Assembly (NCBI GenBank): GCA_030512335.1
Contig: JAULSU010000006.1
Location: 2,542,001-2,606,000, forward strand
Origin: Immersiella caudata
Lineage: Eukaryota > Ascomycota > Sordariomycetes > Sordariales > Lasiosphaeriaceae
Reading direction: 5' to 3'
DNA: 64,000 nt
Shown here: piece after piece, positions 41,206 through 53,790 of the stretch
Position numbering within the stretch: the stretch's first letter is position 1
Layout: each line of letters begins with the position of its first letter
Position numbers and translations under genes: made by a program
Notes under the pieces: model-generated
Seen by the model: the letters and a program-made list of their open reading frames with translations, nothing else
What the model was told of the DNA's origin: nothing
Database searches by the model: none

Positions 41206-44200
41206 AAAGGCTAGTTCAAAGGGAGATACTGGGATGATAGGGACTGGTTGTGCTGATACATGGACATGGTATGGGACGAGAATACCATCTCAACCGAACA
41301 CTCGTCCTTGACCAGGGCTCCAGCCGATACACGACGTAACGTCGAGCTCCATAACCTCTATATCAAGAAGTAGCTCACACACACCAAGAGTTCCCAGCGC
41401 TCGCGAGGAGCTGAAATGTCGAACGACATCTCAGCCGGAGAGCGGCCCCAGAGCGCAGCTGGTAGTAGACTGGATCACATCCCTCCAGTGCATGCATCCC
41501 CAAACACCCACATCGGATGTCCTCATCATCTCTGCATTGCGTTGCTACCACTCGGTAGACCCAGACGATCCCAAGCTCACCGTCTGGCCCAGCCAGTGCT
41601 TGGCTTCTGACGGGACACACCAGACCTGCCGCTGCCAGCGACTCAACACCTCCCGGGCTCCATGTGCGCCTATAGTAAACGCCCATCCGACCCTAATGCC
41701 AATGCCCACTAGGCCTCGGCCCCTCAACGTGGCAGTCGTCGACGTCCGTGTTGTGCACCACACCAGCCAGTCTGCACCAAGCCTAACCAGCACAGACACC
41801 ACCACGATGACCACAGAGCCTCACACCCTCCCATAGAAATTCCCACGTGTGCCAGATCTCACTAGAGAGCGAAGACCTCATCGCGATCAATCCTCAACAA
41901 GGTCTCAATCCTACCACACTCACACCTCACTCGAGATCACCAACCCTAACCCTCCCTCTCAAATCGCCATGAAAAAAAGGGGGTCCCTCCCAATCCGTCC
42001 GCCCCACATGCCTCACCTCATCCCACCACGGCTCACCTTCCGTGTCCGCCCAGAATCCCAAGCCCTCCCCCAGCTACATCTGCTGTGCTTGCTTGCTGCA
42101 CCAGCGATCCTCGCCTGGCCCCGAACCCAAGTTCGCCTCGTCCCCCTCCAATTTACCCAACATTGGGCCGTTTCACCTCCATCACCCGTCCTCGCCTCTG
42201 CAGAAAGCACATTCTGTACGAAGCATGTGTGCGCATTCCCACCCGCTGCAAATCCCTGCCAGACAACAAACAAAACCTTGGGAACATGCGTGATCAAAAG
42301 TGCTTTATCACTCGCTTGCACTCGCGTCTGTGTCTGTTTCCCCAGGGTACCAGGTTTGTGTGAGCTTCCAAATTGTGCAATTCGTTTGGAGCACAGCAGC
42401 CAGTCCTGTGCTGTCAGGATTTTTTGCGCTGCCCCCCATGGGTATCCAGGGTCTGCTGCAGAAGCTATGCACGCTCTGATCTTATGCTGGTGATACCGAC
42501 TGAGCAACTGCAGGTTTAAACTCCAGGCTCATTCGATAATCCCGCAGGGTGGCCACCAGTCGGCGAGGTTCGGTTCATAGTTGCCGGCTTGCTAGGTACT
42601 ACTGCGCTGCGAGTTGACGCGATCTCTCTCTATGGTGAAGCGATGCGGTCGTGATTGTGGTGGCCGAGGTTGGAGACCTCATGCAGTGTCTCCGCTGTCC
42701 GCTGTCAGTGTTGGTCACACCGTCACTTGTCCACTAGGCGACCAAAAAGTGGGTGCTTGCTTCTTCCGTGCTTGGAGTCTGGGGGAACGCGGGGGCTTCC
42801 CACAGCCAGTGAGGCCCCCGCTTCGAACGCCGCCGGGTATGATTGGTCAATGGCACCGGGGAATTGTGGGTTTTCCAACGGCTGGCGGGGGGGACGCGTC
42901 GAGTCCCCGGAGCCCGTCGCGAGCGACGTGGATGGCAAGGGTTGTTGGCAGCGGGCACTGCGCCGCGGGTGGGATTTGCCCCCGGCACAGCCAGTCGTGG
43001 CTGACCCGGGCAGTGATTTCTTTATTGTTTCATCATGAGCATCGCTTCCAAGTATGCCCTTTGCTCGTTTGTTCTCTGGCCCCCCAGCCGCCGAAGAGAT
43101 ACCCGGTTTGACGGCCGATAACTGGCGCGTTTAATTGTCAGGACGAGAATATGCCGCCTCCTAAGCCCAGTCCCTTTCATGGAAATTTTCCGGGTGCGCC
43201 GTGGATTCCTGAAGGCTCTTGGGCGGACCCAAATATCCCGTGATTTATAGGATACGCGGCAGCCTGGTCGTGGCCTGTAGGTGAGGATCAGCAACCTGAC
43301 AGGCGTGACAAGGTGTGGCGCGCCTGTGTCCCAGACGTCCCGACCCGGTACAAAAAGGGGGAATGCAGATTCCGATATTTGTCTGGTTCCCAGTCTGGAG
43401 GCGTCGACGGGAGCTGCGAGAAACGCGAACTGACCATCTTCTCGCGTCGACCACTTTGCGTGACGGACTTGTTCCGAGCCTAGCGGGAGCTTGGCCGGCA
43501 AGCAGGTATTTGCAAAAACTGGTGGTTCAGTTCTTACGGTGGCCCGTGATGTTGCTGCTGGGCTGTCAACAATGCGTCTCACGGGAAGCCGCATTATGGT
43601 GTCGCGGGGAATCCCGGGACCCGCGTAGTGGCATGAACCCGAGGAGGTTCTGGATGTTTAGCCGTGTTTCTCGCTGCAAGTGGCCTCGCGGGCCCTGGCT
43701 GCAGCGAGAGCGACTGAACTGCAGGTTGATTGTGCTTCCATGATCACCGTCATCCCACGAAACGGCTGACCCAGGGAGCTTTGCAAGGTTCCACTTGATG
43801 CCAAGTGTGCCATTTGGGTTAGCAACTGTGGGACAGCTGAGGTTCCAGTGATAAGGTGTCGAGTGGAGACCTTCCGTTGCGAGATTCAGTGTCCCCTTTT
43901 CGCGGGTGCCGATGATGTGGGATCGGAAGCAACCTGACTTTGGAACTGTTGGTTGTAGGCGTCTCGCGGCTATCCCGGCCTTCCCAGAGGGCCAAAGGCT
44001 GAGCGCATCCGATGTCTGTCTTGATGCCCTTCCTTCGAATCGAAACAATAAGCAACAGTCTCGAAGCTCGCCATCCACTCGTTGGCGGTCTCGGTCGCAT
44101 CGGCCACGCGGTTTGTCCGGGCTGCGTCGCTGGCCAGCTGGTGACGGCCTGGAGGATCTTTGGCAGGCCCCGAGGTTGTGGGCGATCGGCAGCGTCCCAT

Positions 44201-46539
44201 CACCAGAAGGAAATTTGCATGCTGCGGGCCTGAATCCTATTCGCTGCTTTGGTCCTAATCACACTAGGCTGATACCAGAGAGGCTTAGTGGCGTTCGGCT
44301 TTCCGGGGCCTGGCTCCCTATCGAGTCCAACGACATGTGCTTGGCCCTGGGGTGCCATTGCCTATGACAAGACCCCGAGACCCCTTCAAATTGGTGACGG
44401 CGTTGCAGGGCGTTGCAGGTCCATGTTGCACTGTCCGCTCCGAAATTTTATTTTTGCGATGCAATGTGATGAGCGATTGGCAACTACGACTCTGCGAGAG
44501 ACTTTTGCGGTCCCTTTCGGGAGGAAGCCTGGTGCCGCGCTGCGGTGTCGTATTCTGCAGATGGTGACGAAGTGGCCGATCTGAGTTCAAGACATAGCCA
44601 TCTTTGCTCGTTGAGGCGCCGTGTTGCGGTGATGGCCCAGGAGGGTCCTTCCCGCCATGGCTGCCCTTGAAGAACACTGTCCGCCGCCGAGCAGCGAAGC
44701 ATCAATGCTGTAACCAGCTCAGCACAGCCATGTCAAGCCATTGATTCCGGGACCCAAGTCGCTGGGCAAGTGTCTGCTTGGCTCGGCGTTCTAGTCCTGT
44801 TCGAGACACTACCCTGCAAGGTTTTGCGAACAACGTGATGGTTGCGTCGTATCCTGCACATGCACTCCAGAAACAGGCGGGCAAAGAAGGCAGAAAGAAG
44901 CAAGTGAAGCGCAGCGAATGTCAACCAAAGACTTGTCCTGCCCCGTTGTGAGTCGACCAGTTGTTCTGGGGGCTTCCCGGCACTGAACAGCTGTGGTGGG
45001 GTCGTGGCAGCGAACGGAAGTGGAAGTACCAGTTCGTCCCTTCTTAACTAGTGCCAATTCTGCAGGCCAGGGTCTACCGATGCTCGCCTGCCCAGAAGGG
45101 GGGTCCACCGAAAAGTGGACCGTACATAACCCGCCTGGGTCTGCTCTGACCACGGCGACTGCCATCTTCCAGATCTTACACCAGGCGATGGGGCAGGCAG
45201 TCGTGTTGTGCATTGTTTCTTTTGCTGGCTGCGAGTCTTCGTCCTGAGACCTCGCCATTCCGTTGCCTTCGTTCCATCGTTCACGGGCATCTTGACGTGG
45301 TCATACGGCAACCGCGCCAACGTCCCGTGTATTACCGTTTCGTCCCCCTTTGCACACAAATTTCGTTTCTGATACCCCGGCTTGGCGTTCTGCGTCGCGT
45401 TTCGCCTGTATTCAAGATAGCCTCGCTTGTTCTTTGCTGGAGTCTGCGCCTGGACGTTTGCTGAGACCTCAGTTGGGCTGTTGACCGAGTTCTGCAACTC
45501 TCCTGGTATGTGCTGCTGACAGAGCTGGAGCTTCCCCAGCTCCGCCGCCCCTTATCCTGCGCAACCCCAATGGCCCACCCCGCTGGTTAGGCGCAAACTT
45601 AATAAGAGTGCTGCGGCTTGAGAAACACGAGGTTGCTGACGTCCACCATCATAGAACTTGACGAGAGAAGCTTTTCCCAGGCCCGTGGCGCCCTCGAACC
45701 GATCCCCGACCGTCTGGACGTCTCGCGCATGCCCGCCACTCACCGGGGCATCTGTCTTGCTCACGAAGACGTGTTGGAAACCGAAGGCAAGCCTGGATAT
45801 TTGAGGATGTCGACCTAGGCTACGGTCTTAGCCACGAAGCTCGTTGTTCCGAGCGGATAGCGACGACCGGTCCACCCAATTGCCGACTCCCCGTCAACTA
45901 CACAGGACGTATTCGTCGCCGCGTGTCAGTGTGAGTGCCAATCTTTTCTTTCCGGGGACCGGGATTTTCCCCCTATACTTGCGTTTTAAGACGTTATTTG
46001 CCTGCTTTAAGCCCGACGAGGGAGGCGGGTGTCTTAGTTGGCATGCTATAGCATCCGTGGGCTCGTTTGGAGCATCGGGGCAAAGTCGAACCCTGATTGA
46101 CCAATTGTGCTCGGCTTCTTGCACGGGATTGATGGCATGAGAGCTTGGTCCCTGCCTCCCGCTATCTCAACGACAATCCCCACCGACGGTCGATGCTGTG
46201 GCCCTCGAGTTTCTTTTCGGTATGCGCTGGCCGGCCCTCAGGGTTGCACACCGTTGGCCTCGGGCATCTCGCGAAGCACAGCAGTGATGCCTTGTTGAGT
46301 CTGCTGACACCGAGGAATGTTTAGTAACTTCGAATCGCTTGCCTTGCTGGCTCTTCACTGCTTGGAACAGTTCGAACGACTGCACCTTTCCGTTTCAACC
46401 ATCTTTCCCGAATAACGAAGTCATTCTTAGGCCAAATGCCAATCGAAGTATTGCGACTGGAAATGACGCAAAGAATCTGATTCCAACCGCAAACGAGCGC
46501 TTGACGTTTATCAGAGTAGCCGAAAGCATTGTGCATATC
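41206..46539. other. 5.3-kb gene-free stretch upstream of num1
   Basis: The longest empty region of the window. Open frames are short or low complexity (for example 41849-42493 plus) and none resembles a protein family; no tRNA or rRNA seen. An ATG at 46339 in frame with num1 is judged to be in its leader. Confidence 0.5.
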
Positions 46540-49500
46540 ATGGCTGTGTGGGAGACCGAAGACGAGTCGCCGGGGCCGGCAGCGTCCCTGCCGACCCCCG
46601 CTGATACGCCATACCGAACGCCGTCGAGAAACGTCTCCAGAAGCTCGCGAAAATCGAGACGCTCGGTCACTCCGCCGGGGAAATCCGGCAAAAGCACGTC
46701 TCCGCCGCCGCTATCAGGGGGTGGGAGCGACCGAGGCTCCAAGAGATCTTCGCGAGATGTCAGTAACGATGACACCATCAGTCCCTTGGATCCTCGACGC
46801 TTTACGCCAACTTTACATGCGAATTTGGTATCCGAGATCCTCGCCCTGCGACGCGACCAGGAGGAAAAGCTCAAGATCATCGAGAGCTTGGAAACGTCGC
46901 TTCATGCTTCTCGTGAAGAAATTGAGTCATTACAAGATGACATGCTTTCGACGAGCAAGGAGAGTCGGTCTCTGAAGCGACAGCTGGCGCTGCTGGAAGG
47001 TGGAACGTCCTCCGCGTTAGGCGAACTCGCGCGAGAGCGTGACGAAGCAGTCGAATCGGCTGCTGAGACCAAAAGAAGACTGGAAGCCTCGCAAAAGAAA
47101 GTGAAGAGTCAAGAAGAGGACTCAGAGCGCGTGCATCGCCAATGGGCGAAGGAGAAGGATGAGTGGGAGGAAGAGAAGCGCAAGTTTGAGCGCAAGGTTC
47201 ACGTCGCGGAGAGCCGACTCAAAGTTGTCCTCGACGAAGTAGCTGCTTATCAGGCTGCCCAGGCTGCCGCTGCCCAAGACGGCCTGGAGAGTGAGGTTGA
47301 GGAGAGTGCAAAGGAAAACGATGCCGCTAGCGTCCGAACGATGAGCATGACGGGCAGCATTCGTTTCTCGGTGATGAGTGCTGGGGCGAAACTGGCTGGA
47401 AATTCTCTCGCCGACGAGCTGAACTTCGACGATGGCTATGATGACGAAAGCGATTATGGAGGTCGCGAGAGCGTGCTCTCCAATGGGCATAACGGGCACA
47501 TTCGGAATATGAGCCGCGATAGCCTCCTTTCTCGTTCGCATATCCGTCGACAGAGCAACGACAGCTTGATGAGGTCTGGCAGTGTGGCACGCCGACTGCA
47601 GTTGAACCACTCCGCCCTCGGGATGCTTGAAGATGGCGTCATCAACGAGGATGACGAAACGCAAACCCCGTCACCGCCTCCACCAAAAGCCAGCTATGTT
47701 GATACCGGAATCCAGTACTCACCGCCACCTTCGCCGAAGGTCGCTCCGGTCAAGCCGTCGACTCCAGAACCGAGCTTGTTTGCTCAGAGACTTGAGAGAC
47801 TCTACGATGTCGACAGCCCACCACGGGCCGACACGGAGATTGAGGCCAACCAGAGGAGGAAACGAGTGCAAATTGGTCAGCCTTTGACCATCAAACCACC
47901 CACCGTGACTAACTCCATGGTCAATCGCTCTTCTCAGACGGCCGAGGAGCCTCTCAGCCCACCAAAGACGCCAAAGTCGCCCATCCCAGAGCTACCGCCG
48001 ACACCCAAGCCTCAGCAGCCAGTCATGGTTACTACCTCGACACAAACTGAGGAGGTCCCGCCCCCTCTGCGTCCGTCTTTCTTTGAGCTGCCCCCGATGC
48101 CACCAATCCCCAGTATCAGCATCATTCCTCCCACAAGCCGTCCAACAACGCCGCGTGAACCCAGACTTCCACAGTTATTCAAGGACTTTGGATGCCAGGT
48201 CTCAATCCTCACCAGCGCGCCCATGACATCGACTGCCGTTCAGACCGAGGAGATTCGCGTGGACAAGCGGTTGGATAAGCTGCCAGCGCACCTTCATCCT
48301 TCGGCCATCGTGTCTCGTCCGACCTCCCCGGCTATGATTCCGGCAGAGCCCGTCCAGGACGAGATACGCCAGTTCACACCGATTCCTGGAAACGTTCCTC
48401 CACGAAATCCAAGGCGACTTGCCACCAAGCGGAGCTTGACGGAGATGCCTTCATCCCCGCCTGTCGCTTCAGCTTCGATTCTGGAAGAGGGGACACATGA
48501 TGCTTATCCAGGAAACAACGACGACGGTCCTTTATCTAGCCAACGGGCACCCATGCGACGGCCTCACCGGATCAGCAGCTTGTTCGCAGGTTTCGACGGT
48601 GCCAGCTCTGATGAGATCGACGAGTTTATGGACGCGGATATGAGCGATTCCGAGTACCGCACTGCTCTCTCTGCACCCAAGCCTACCAAAGGTGGCGTGG
48701 TTCGCGGACTCAAACGGGGTTCCGCTGGAACAGCAGGTTCGTTTGACCAAGTGCCCAGCCACAGACTGAGCGGTGGTCGATTTGCTCGACCCATTGAGGA
48801 GCCTGAGACCTATGGCTTCGGATCGGCGAATGTCTACCAGTCGCGAGACAGCCGGGACTCTGTGCTGAGCAGGACGAGCTCGAAGAGGGGCGCAAGATCC
48901 TCCATGCTGGGGGGGATGAAGTCCAGCGGTATGCGGAAGGCTGCGATGATCCAGAGCGGTATCGCATCGCACCAGCGGGCTAGAAGCCCGAGTTTGACCG
49001 ATCCCCGGGAACCTCCATTCCCGATCCCCACACGCGCAAGCTCTCGCAAACCTCCTGTCAGCGTGAGTGCCCCGAGTGAAGGCCGCACAAGCCCGTCAGG
49101 AAGCTCTGCTTGGCACAGGCGAGGTAGCAGTCGCAGCCACCATCGTGCCAGCAGCATCCGAAAGGTACGCTCTGCTGCAGCTCTTCCTAGAGGTCAGAGG
49201 TATCGCCGTCGCGCCAGCCGATCGCCTCCCCCTTTCTCTGCCTCTACCGAGGCACCAGAGAGCCCGGGGCTACCGCCAATGCCAAACAACGACATCACAA
49301 CCCCTCGGAACCGAGACTCGTATTCATATTCACGATACAAGACTCATCAGCCCCAGCTCTCAACAAACACCGCCAACACTGGCGAGACCGGGGTTGGCTC
49401 TGTTGCAAGCTCCAATCAAGCGACCGGCGTTGTGGATGCCATTGCCCAAACTATGGTTGGCGAGTGGATGTTCAAGTATGTGCGGCGACGCAAGTCTTTC

Positions 49501-50725
49501 GGCATCGCAGAGGGCAAGAGCGGCGATGACAGCAGCAATGACCGCCACAAGAGATGGGTTTGGCTCGCCCCGTATGACCGTGCTATTCTTTGGAGCAGCA
49601 AGCAGCCTGTATCCGGAAGCGCGCTGATGGGCAAGGCTGGACGTAAACGTAAGCAATTTGACCTGACAGCCGTGTATCAGTACTGACCGTCACGCAGTGG
49701 AAATCCAGTCGGTGCTCGACGTCAAGGATGACAACCCAGCCCCAAAGGGCAGCGGCCCTCTCTTCAACCGATCTATCCTTATCCTTACGCCGCAGCGGGC
49801 GCTGAAGTTCACCGCAACTAACGCCGAACGGCATTATGTCTGGTTGACATCACTATCATTCCTGGCACACTCTCATCAGGCTATACCTGATAATCTCATG
49901 CCACCACCACCGCCACCGAAGCCTCTCCCAGAACAATATGAGCTGCCAAAGGCCAAAGCTAGGAGGCCGATCCGGGACTCCATTCGTCTGACAAAATCAA
50001 AAGCGCCAATCATCAAGTCGGACCCCCCGATGAGTGTGGCGTCGTCGATCACCGACAGCGCGCCGCCAAGCATCCCCAACTACGGCAGACCCGCAATGCC
50101 AGAACTGCCAGAGCATTACAGCGAGCAAACTCACACGCGGGATCTTTCTCGCGACACTGCTGAGCCACCTGCAATTCCCCGTTTCCATGACCGTGCAAAC
50201 CAAAATCTCGTGCATGGCCGGAAGCGCAGCAACACCGGAGGCCACGTTCCACCGCCTCTCTCGTTCCGTGGCTTCTCGGGACCTGTTGGTAACAACAGCT
50301 ACCATCACACTGCAACCAATAGCACCGCAGGGAATAGCATTGGCACTGCCGGTTCCTCGGATCTGTACAGCAGCAATGGGGGAGGATCCAGCGTTGTGGG
50401 GTCGAGCGCGGTAACGTGGGCGACAGGCTCGGTGCGGACATCAGAGGCCTCGAGCCGGCCAAGCGGTCCTGTGATGAACAATTTCTTCGATGCAATCGGG
50501 ACCGTTCGCATGGAAGCTTTCATCAGCCCTTTGGCGTTTAGCCGATTCGAGGAGACGCCGTACGAGCAGGATGAGGTCCGTCGCGTTGCTCGCAGGCGAA
50601 GCAAGGAGCTGAGGCGGAGGGCAAGCCGTAGTCGTCAGCGAGACAGCTACCAAAGCAAGGGCACTCGGGGGACGGATGATCTCGACGAGTGGTTTTTGAG
50701 AGATGACCCCTTTCGAGGATTTTGA
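46540..50725 (+). CDS. num1: Num1/ApsA-type cortical anchor with C-terminal PH domain
   Basis: Exons 46540-49648 and 49698-50725 with one 49-bp intron (GTAAGC..CAG); 1378 residues. Residues about 90-265 form a coiled coil (LRRDQEEKLKIIESLETSL, REEIESLQDDMLS, RQWAKEKDEWEEEKRKFERK). A long disordered Ser/Pro-rich region follows, with repeated short motifs of the type TSTQTEE/SSQTAEE/TAVQTEE. The PH domain (about 970-1095) begins VGEWMFKYVRRRKSFG, includes RHKRWVWLAPYDRAILW, and after the intron EIQSVLDVKDDNPAPKG and LILTPQRALKFTATNAERHYVW. In yeast Num1 and Aspergillus ApsA this domain holds the protein at the plasma membrane, where it anchors dynein for nuclear migration and tethers mitochondria. 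I chose MAVWETEDES as start; an in-frame ATG at 46339 is less likely. Confidence 0.93.
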
Positions 50726-51293
50726 GCAAATTTAGGGGATACCGAATTTTTCCAATCGAACCTGGCCGACGCCGAACTATTTCATTACACCGATACCGTC
50801 ATTTACTCCCATGGGGCCGGTTAGGAGTTGCGTTGCTTTAGATATCCAAGTTAGGACAGGAATCGGGCCCAGAGGCAAGGGAGATATATATGAAGGGTAG
50901 AACAGTTTCCCCGAGCACAAAAGCCTGGGACGTCGCCGCGGCCAGGCGTATTTTTCTTTCTTCTGCTTCATGCTGAAGCTCCTGTATATTGTTAGATGTA
51001 TATCACACAGCGAGCCACTGGAGACTGTCAGACCGGCATGTTGTTCACCATCTGCCTTGCAAAAGTTAGATATCAACAATTTATGGGTTCATCCCTTGAT
51101 TCCATTGCTCCCTCGCAACATTGTGTCAGTGGTGACGACGGCAAGTGGGGCTAGACCCCGAGCTCCGAACCCCACCATTCCCCAGCTACCCCACCAAGAA
51201 TTTATGCGTCGAGCTGGGGAGGATGAAGGCTCCTCGCTCATCTCCTAATCATCACCGCAAAGTCGTCAGAACTACCCCCGTTGTGAATACAAC
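50726..51293. other. Intergenic, num1 / otu2
   Basis: About 570 bp with a CAAC-rich leader before 51294. Nothing else recognised. Confidence 0.5.
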
Positions 51294-52247
51294 ATGAATG
51301 AGACCCTCGAACAAGTTCAAGCGCGTCATAGGAAGGAGGTAAAGGAACTACAATCCCGCATCACAAACAAGAAAAAGAATGCGACCAAGAAGAACCGCAA
51401 GGGCGTCAACGATGAGTGCGCCGAACTCGAGCGCCAGATGAAGGAGAGGCAAGGAGAAGAGCTCAGGAAATTCCTCGGTGGCGATGAGGAAACCAACCCC
51501 GAAGATGAAGAACAGGATGGGAAAGCAAACGGTTCCGCGACCGCAACGACAGATCCCGACGTTGATTCTGTAACGGATAAATTGAGAGCTACCAGTGTCG
51601 ACGGGGGGGAACAACCTACCCAGGGGCAAGCACAAGCAGGCAATGGGTCGGGGAAGAAACGAAATCGCCAGAAGGAAAGACTTGCGCGCCGCGCCGCCGA
51701 GCAAGAGGCTGCCGCGGCGGCAGCAGAGACGGAAGCGAGCGGGATGGTGGATCACCGCGGGATTGAGAAGGCGTACATGACGAGGGAGTTCAAGGCGCAT
51801 GCTCTGCGCGAGAAGGATATAGAGCCGGATGGGCATTGTTTGTTCTCGGCGGTGGCGGATCAGTTGGAGGCAAATGAGATCCCATTGGTGGTTGGAGGGG
51901 AGGTGGTTATTGGCGCGGGCGCGCCTGGGGGGGAAGGGTATAAGATTGTGAGGAGGGTGGCGGCGGAGTATATGGAGGGGCATAGGGGGGATTTTGAAGG
52001 GTTCTTGGAGGAGCCGTTGGAGACGTATGTGGCAAAGATTAGGGATACGGCGGAGTGGGGTGGGCAGTTGGAGTTGAGTGCGCTGGCGAATGCGTATGGG
52101 GTGGAGATTAAGGTGGTGCAAGATGGGAGGACGGAAGTGGTGAGGCCTTTGGGGGAGGTGGAGGATTTGAAGACATTGTGGTTGGCATACTATCGGTATG
52201 GGTATGGCCTGGGGGAGCACTACAATTCGTTGAGGAAGGCGTCCTGA
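51294..52247 (+). CDS. otu2: OTU-family deubiquitinase, Otu2/OTUD6 type
   Basis: A 317-residue single-exon protein. An N-terminal helical region (residues 1-160) is charged and coiled-coil prone (LEQVQARHRKEVKELQSRI, ECAELERQMKERQGEELRKFLGG, then NRQKERLARRAAEQEAAAAA). The OTU domain follows: Asp179 and Cys182 in EPDGHCLFSAVADQL, and the catalytic His309 in GLGEHYNSLRK near the C-terminus; the AYMTREFKAHALREKDIE lead-in is typical of Otu2/OTUD6. These enzymes cut ubiquitin chains; yeast Otu2 acts on ribosome-associated ubiquitin. The second half of the gene is G-rich at third positions. It converges with the next gene, 93 bp between stop codons. Confidence 0.95.
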   Translation: MNETLEQVQARHRKEVKELQSRITNKKKNATKKNRKGVNDECAELERQMKERQGEELRKFLGGDEETNPEDEEQDGKANGSATATTDPDVDSVTDKLRATSVDGGEQPTQGQAQAGNGSGKKRNRQKERLARRAAEQEAAAAAAETEASGMVDHRGIEKAYMTREFKAHALREKDIEPDGHCLFSAVADQLEANEIPLVVGGEVVIGAGAPGGEGYKIVRRVAAEYMEGHRGDFEGFLEEPLETYVAKIRDTAEWGGQLELSALANAYGVEIKVVQDGRTEVVRPLGEVEDLKTLWLAYYRYGYGLGEHYNSLRKAS

Positions 52248-52340
52248 CACATACAGAGGTTGCAGGGGTTGGCTGAGACGTTTGGAGGGTGCCTCTCGAG
52301 GGGTTGGTGGTGACGTTGGCGAGCTCATATTTGCTAACTA

Positions 52341-53233
52341 TCAGTGGCTCCATACTGAGATGAAGTCAAACACTTCTCCGGACTCATCGGTCCCGGACTT
52401 GAACGTCCTTGTCGGCTTGATGCGGGCAAGCTGGCGGAGCGCGCCGGAACTTGGCTCCGCTGGGACGGATTCCATCATCGGACCGGTCTCGTTATACGCG
52501 ATTTCCTCGCCGGGGTGGCTCAGATGGGCGACGTATGCCTCGAGAACAAGGCCCCACGGGGGGCCTCCGGATGAGAGCGGCTTACTAAGGGGCCACTCGA
52601 GACAAACCAGTCTTCCTCCGTCAGGGCTCAGCAGCTCCGACATTCGCTTTGCCCACTTTGGCCGGCCCTCAGGTGGGAGAGCGCAGAAGAACTACACAGA
52701 CTTGAGTCGGCAAGGGCACACATAGAATACAAACGAGGGGCAAAACTTACGGTATAGTCATAAATGAGATCGAACGACCCTGGCTTGAGTAATTCATTCC
52801 CGCCATCAAGAAAGTCAGCTGTCATCCACGTCACCTTTCCTTTAGCTGTGGCGATTCCTTCTCGAACAGCATAGACATCCTCCCCGCCATTCCTCTGTTC
52901 GTTCTCCACGGCGTCCTTCAGACTCGTCTCAGAGACATCCAGGCCCGTAACATCGTATCCAAACGCACTGAGCAAGAGAACGTCATGGCCGCGCCCGCAT
53001 CCGGGAACGAGTGCGCGAGGTTTCCTTCCTGGAGTTGGAGGGAATAGCCTTGGGTGTTGCTCAAGTAGGTCGTTTAGGGCTAAACTGGGGCCGCCACGAT
53101 CCCAGGGACTGTATGATTCCTTCCAGAGCTGGTCCCATTGCGTGCCGTGAGCGGAGAAGGGATGTGCCTGAAACGCTGCTTGAAGGCGCCCGATCTCAGG
53201 GGCTGGGTCAGTGGAGGGGTCGTTGGATGCCAT
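52341..53233 (-). CDS. SAM-dependent thiol methyltransferase (HOL/TPMT-like)
   Basis: Exon 1 52751-53233 and exon 2 52341-52691, one 59-bp intron (GTAAGT..TAG); 277 residues. N-terminal WDQLWKESYSPWDRGGPSLAL is the family signature, followed by the SAM-binding motif ALVPGCGRGHDVLLLSAFGYDVTGLDVSE, VTWMTADFLDG, FDLIYDYTFFCALPPEGRPKWAKRM and the later GGRLVCLEWPLSKPLSSGGPPWGL. Related plant (HARMLESS TO OZONE LAYER) and fungal enzymes methylate bisulfide, thiols and halide ions to volatile products; TPMT relatives act on thiopurines. The splice junction falls inside the conserved YDYTFF motif, which supports the model. Confidence 0.93.
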
Positions 53234-53790
53234 TGTTGATGCCGTTCAGAATTGAATGTAAAACTTGCAAAGTAAAAGCGCCGTTCAGAACCCGGGAGTT
53301 GCGGAGGGGAGGGGTATTCAGATCCACCCGTCCCGTTGATGAGGGGGTCCCGCTTCGAGACTGACAGCATTGGGCTGATTGCTTGGATTTGAGCGGTGAC
53401 AAGAGGAACTCCCAGCACCTAAGAAATGTCACATTCTACTGCTTAATTGAAAGTGAGTTGCATTTCCTCTAGAACGATTCTATGACCCAATGCCCAAATA
53501 ACCAAAACCTTGACGTTGAGGTGACGGTCGGATCTGGCATCGCCCCCCTGTCCAGCAAGCTTATTGCCAAAAACAGTCTAGCGCACCCCAGACTCATCGA
53601 TAACTATCGGAAATCGATAATCGGGAACACTATCAAGCAATCCGCCCCTCGTCAGACCTCGGCTCATCTTCATCTCCAACTCGAGCAGCACCAAGTGCGA
53701 TGCGCCCTCTTCTACTTCAACGACATTCCCTCTCTAATCACGATCACGGATAGCACATCTCTCCCCAATTCACCAACCAACACCAACACA
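53234..53790. other. Divergent promoter region, methyltransferase / SDR
   Basis: About 560 bp between start codons on opposite strands; no gene recognised. Confidence 0.5.

Noticed and set aside
41849..42493. 214-codon open frame on the plus strand
   Set aside because: Composition reflects CA/CT-rich DNA; no motif, no conserved-looking segment.
46339..46539. In-frame upstream ATG of num1 adding 67 residues
   Set aside because: The extra residues look like translated leader, and the downstream ATG begins a more typical N-terminus.
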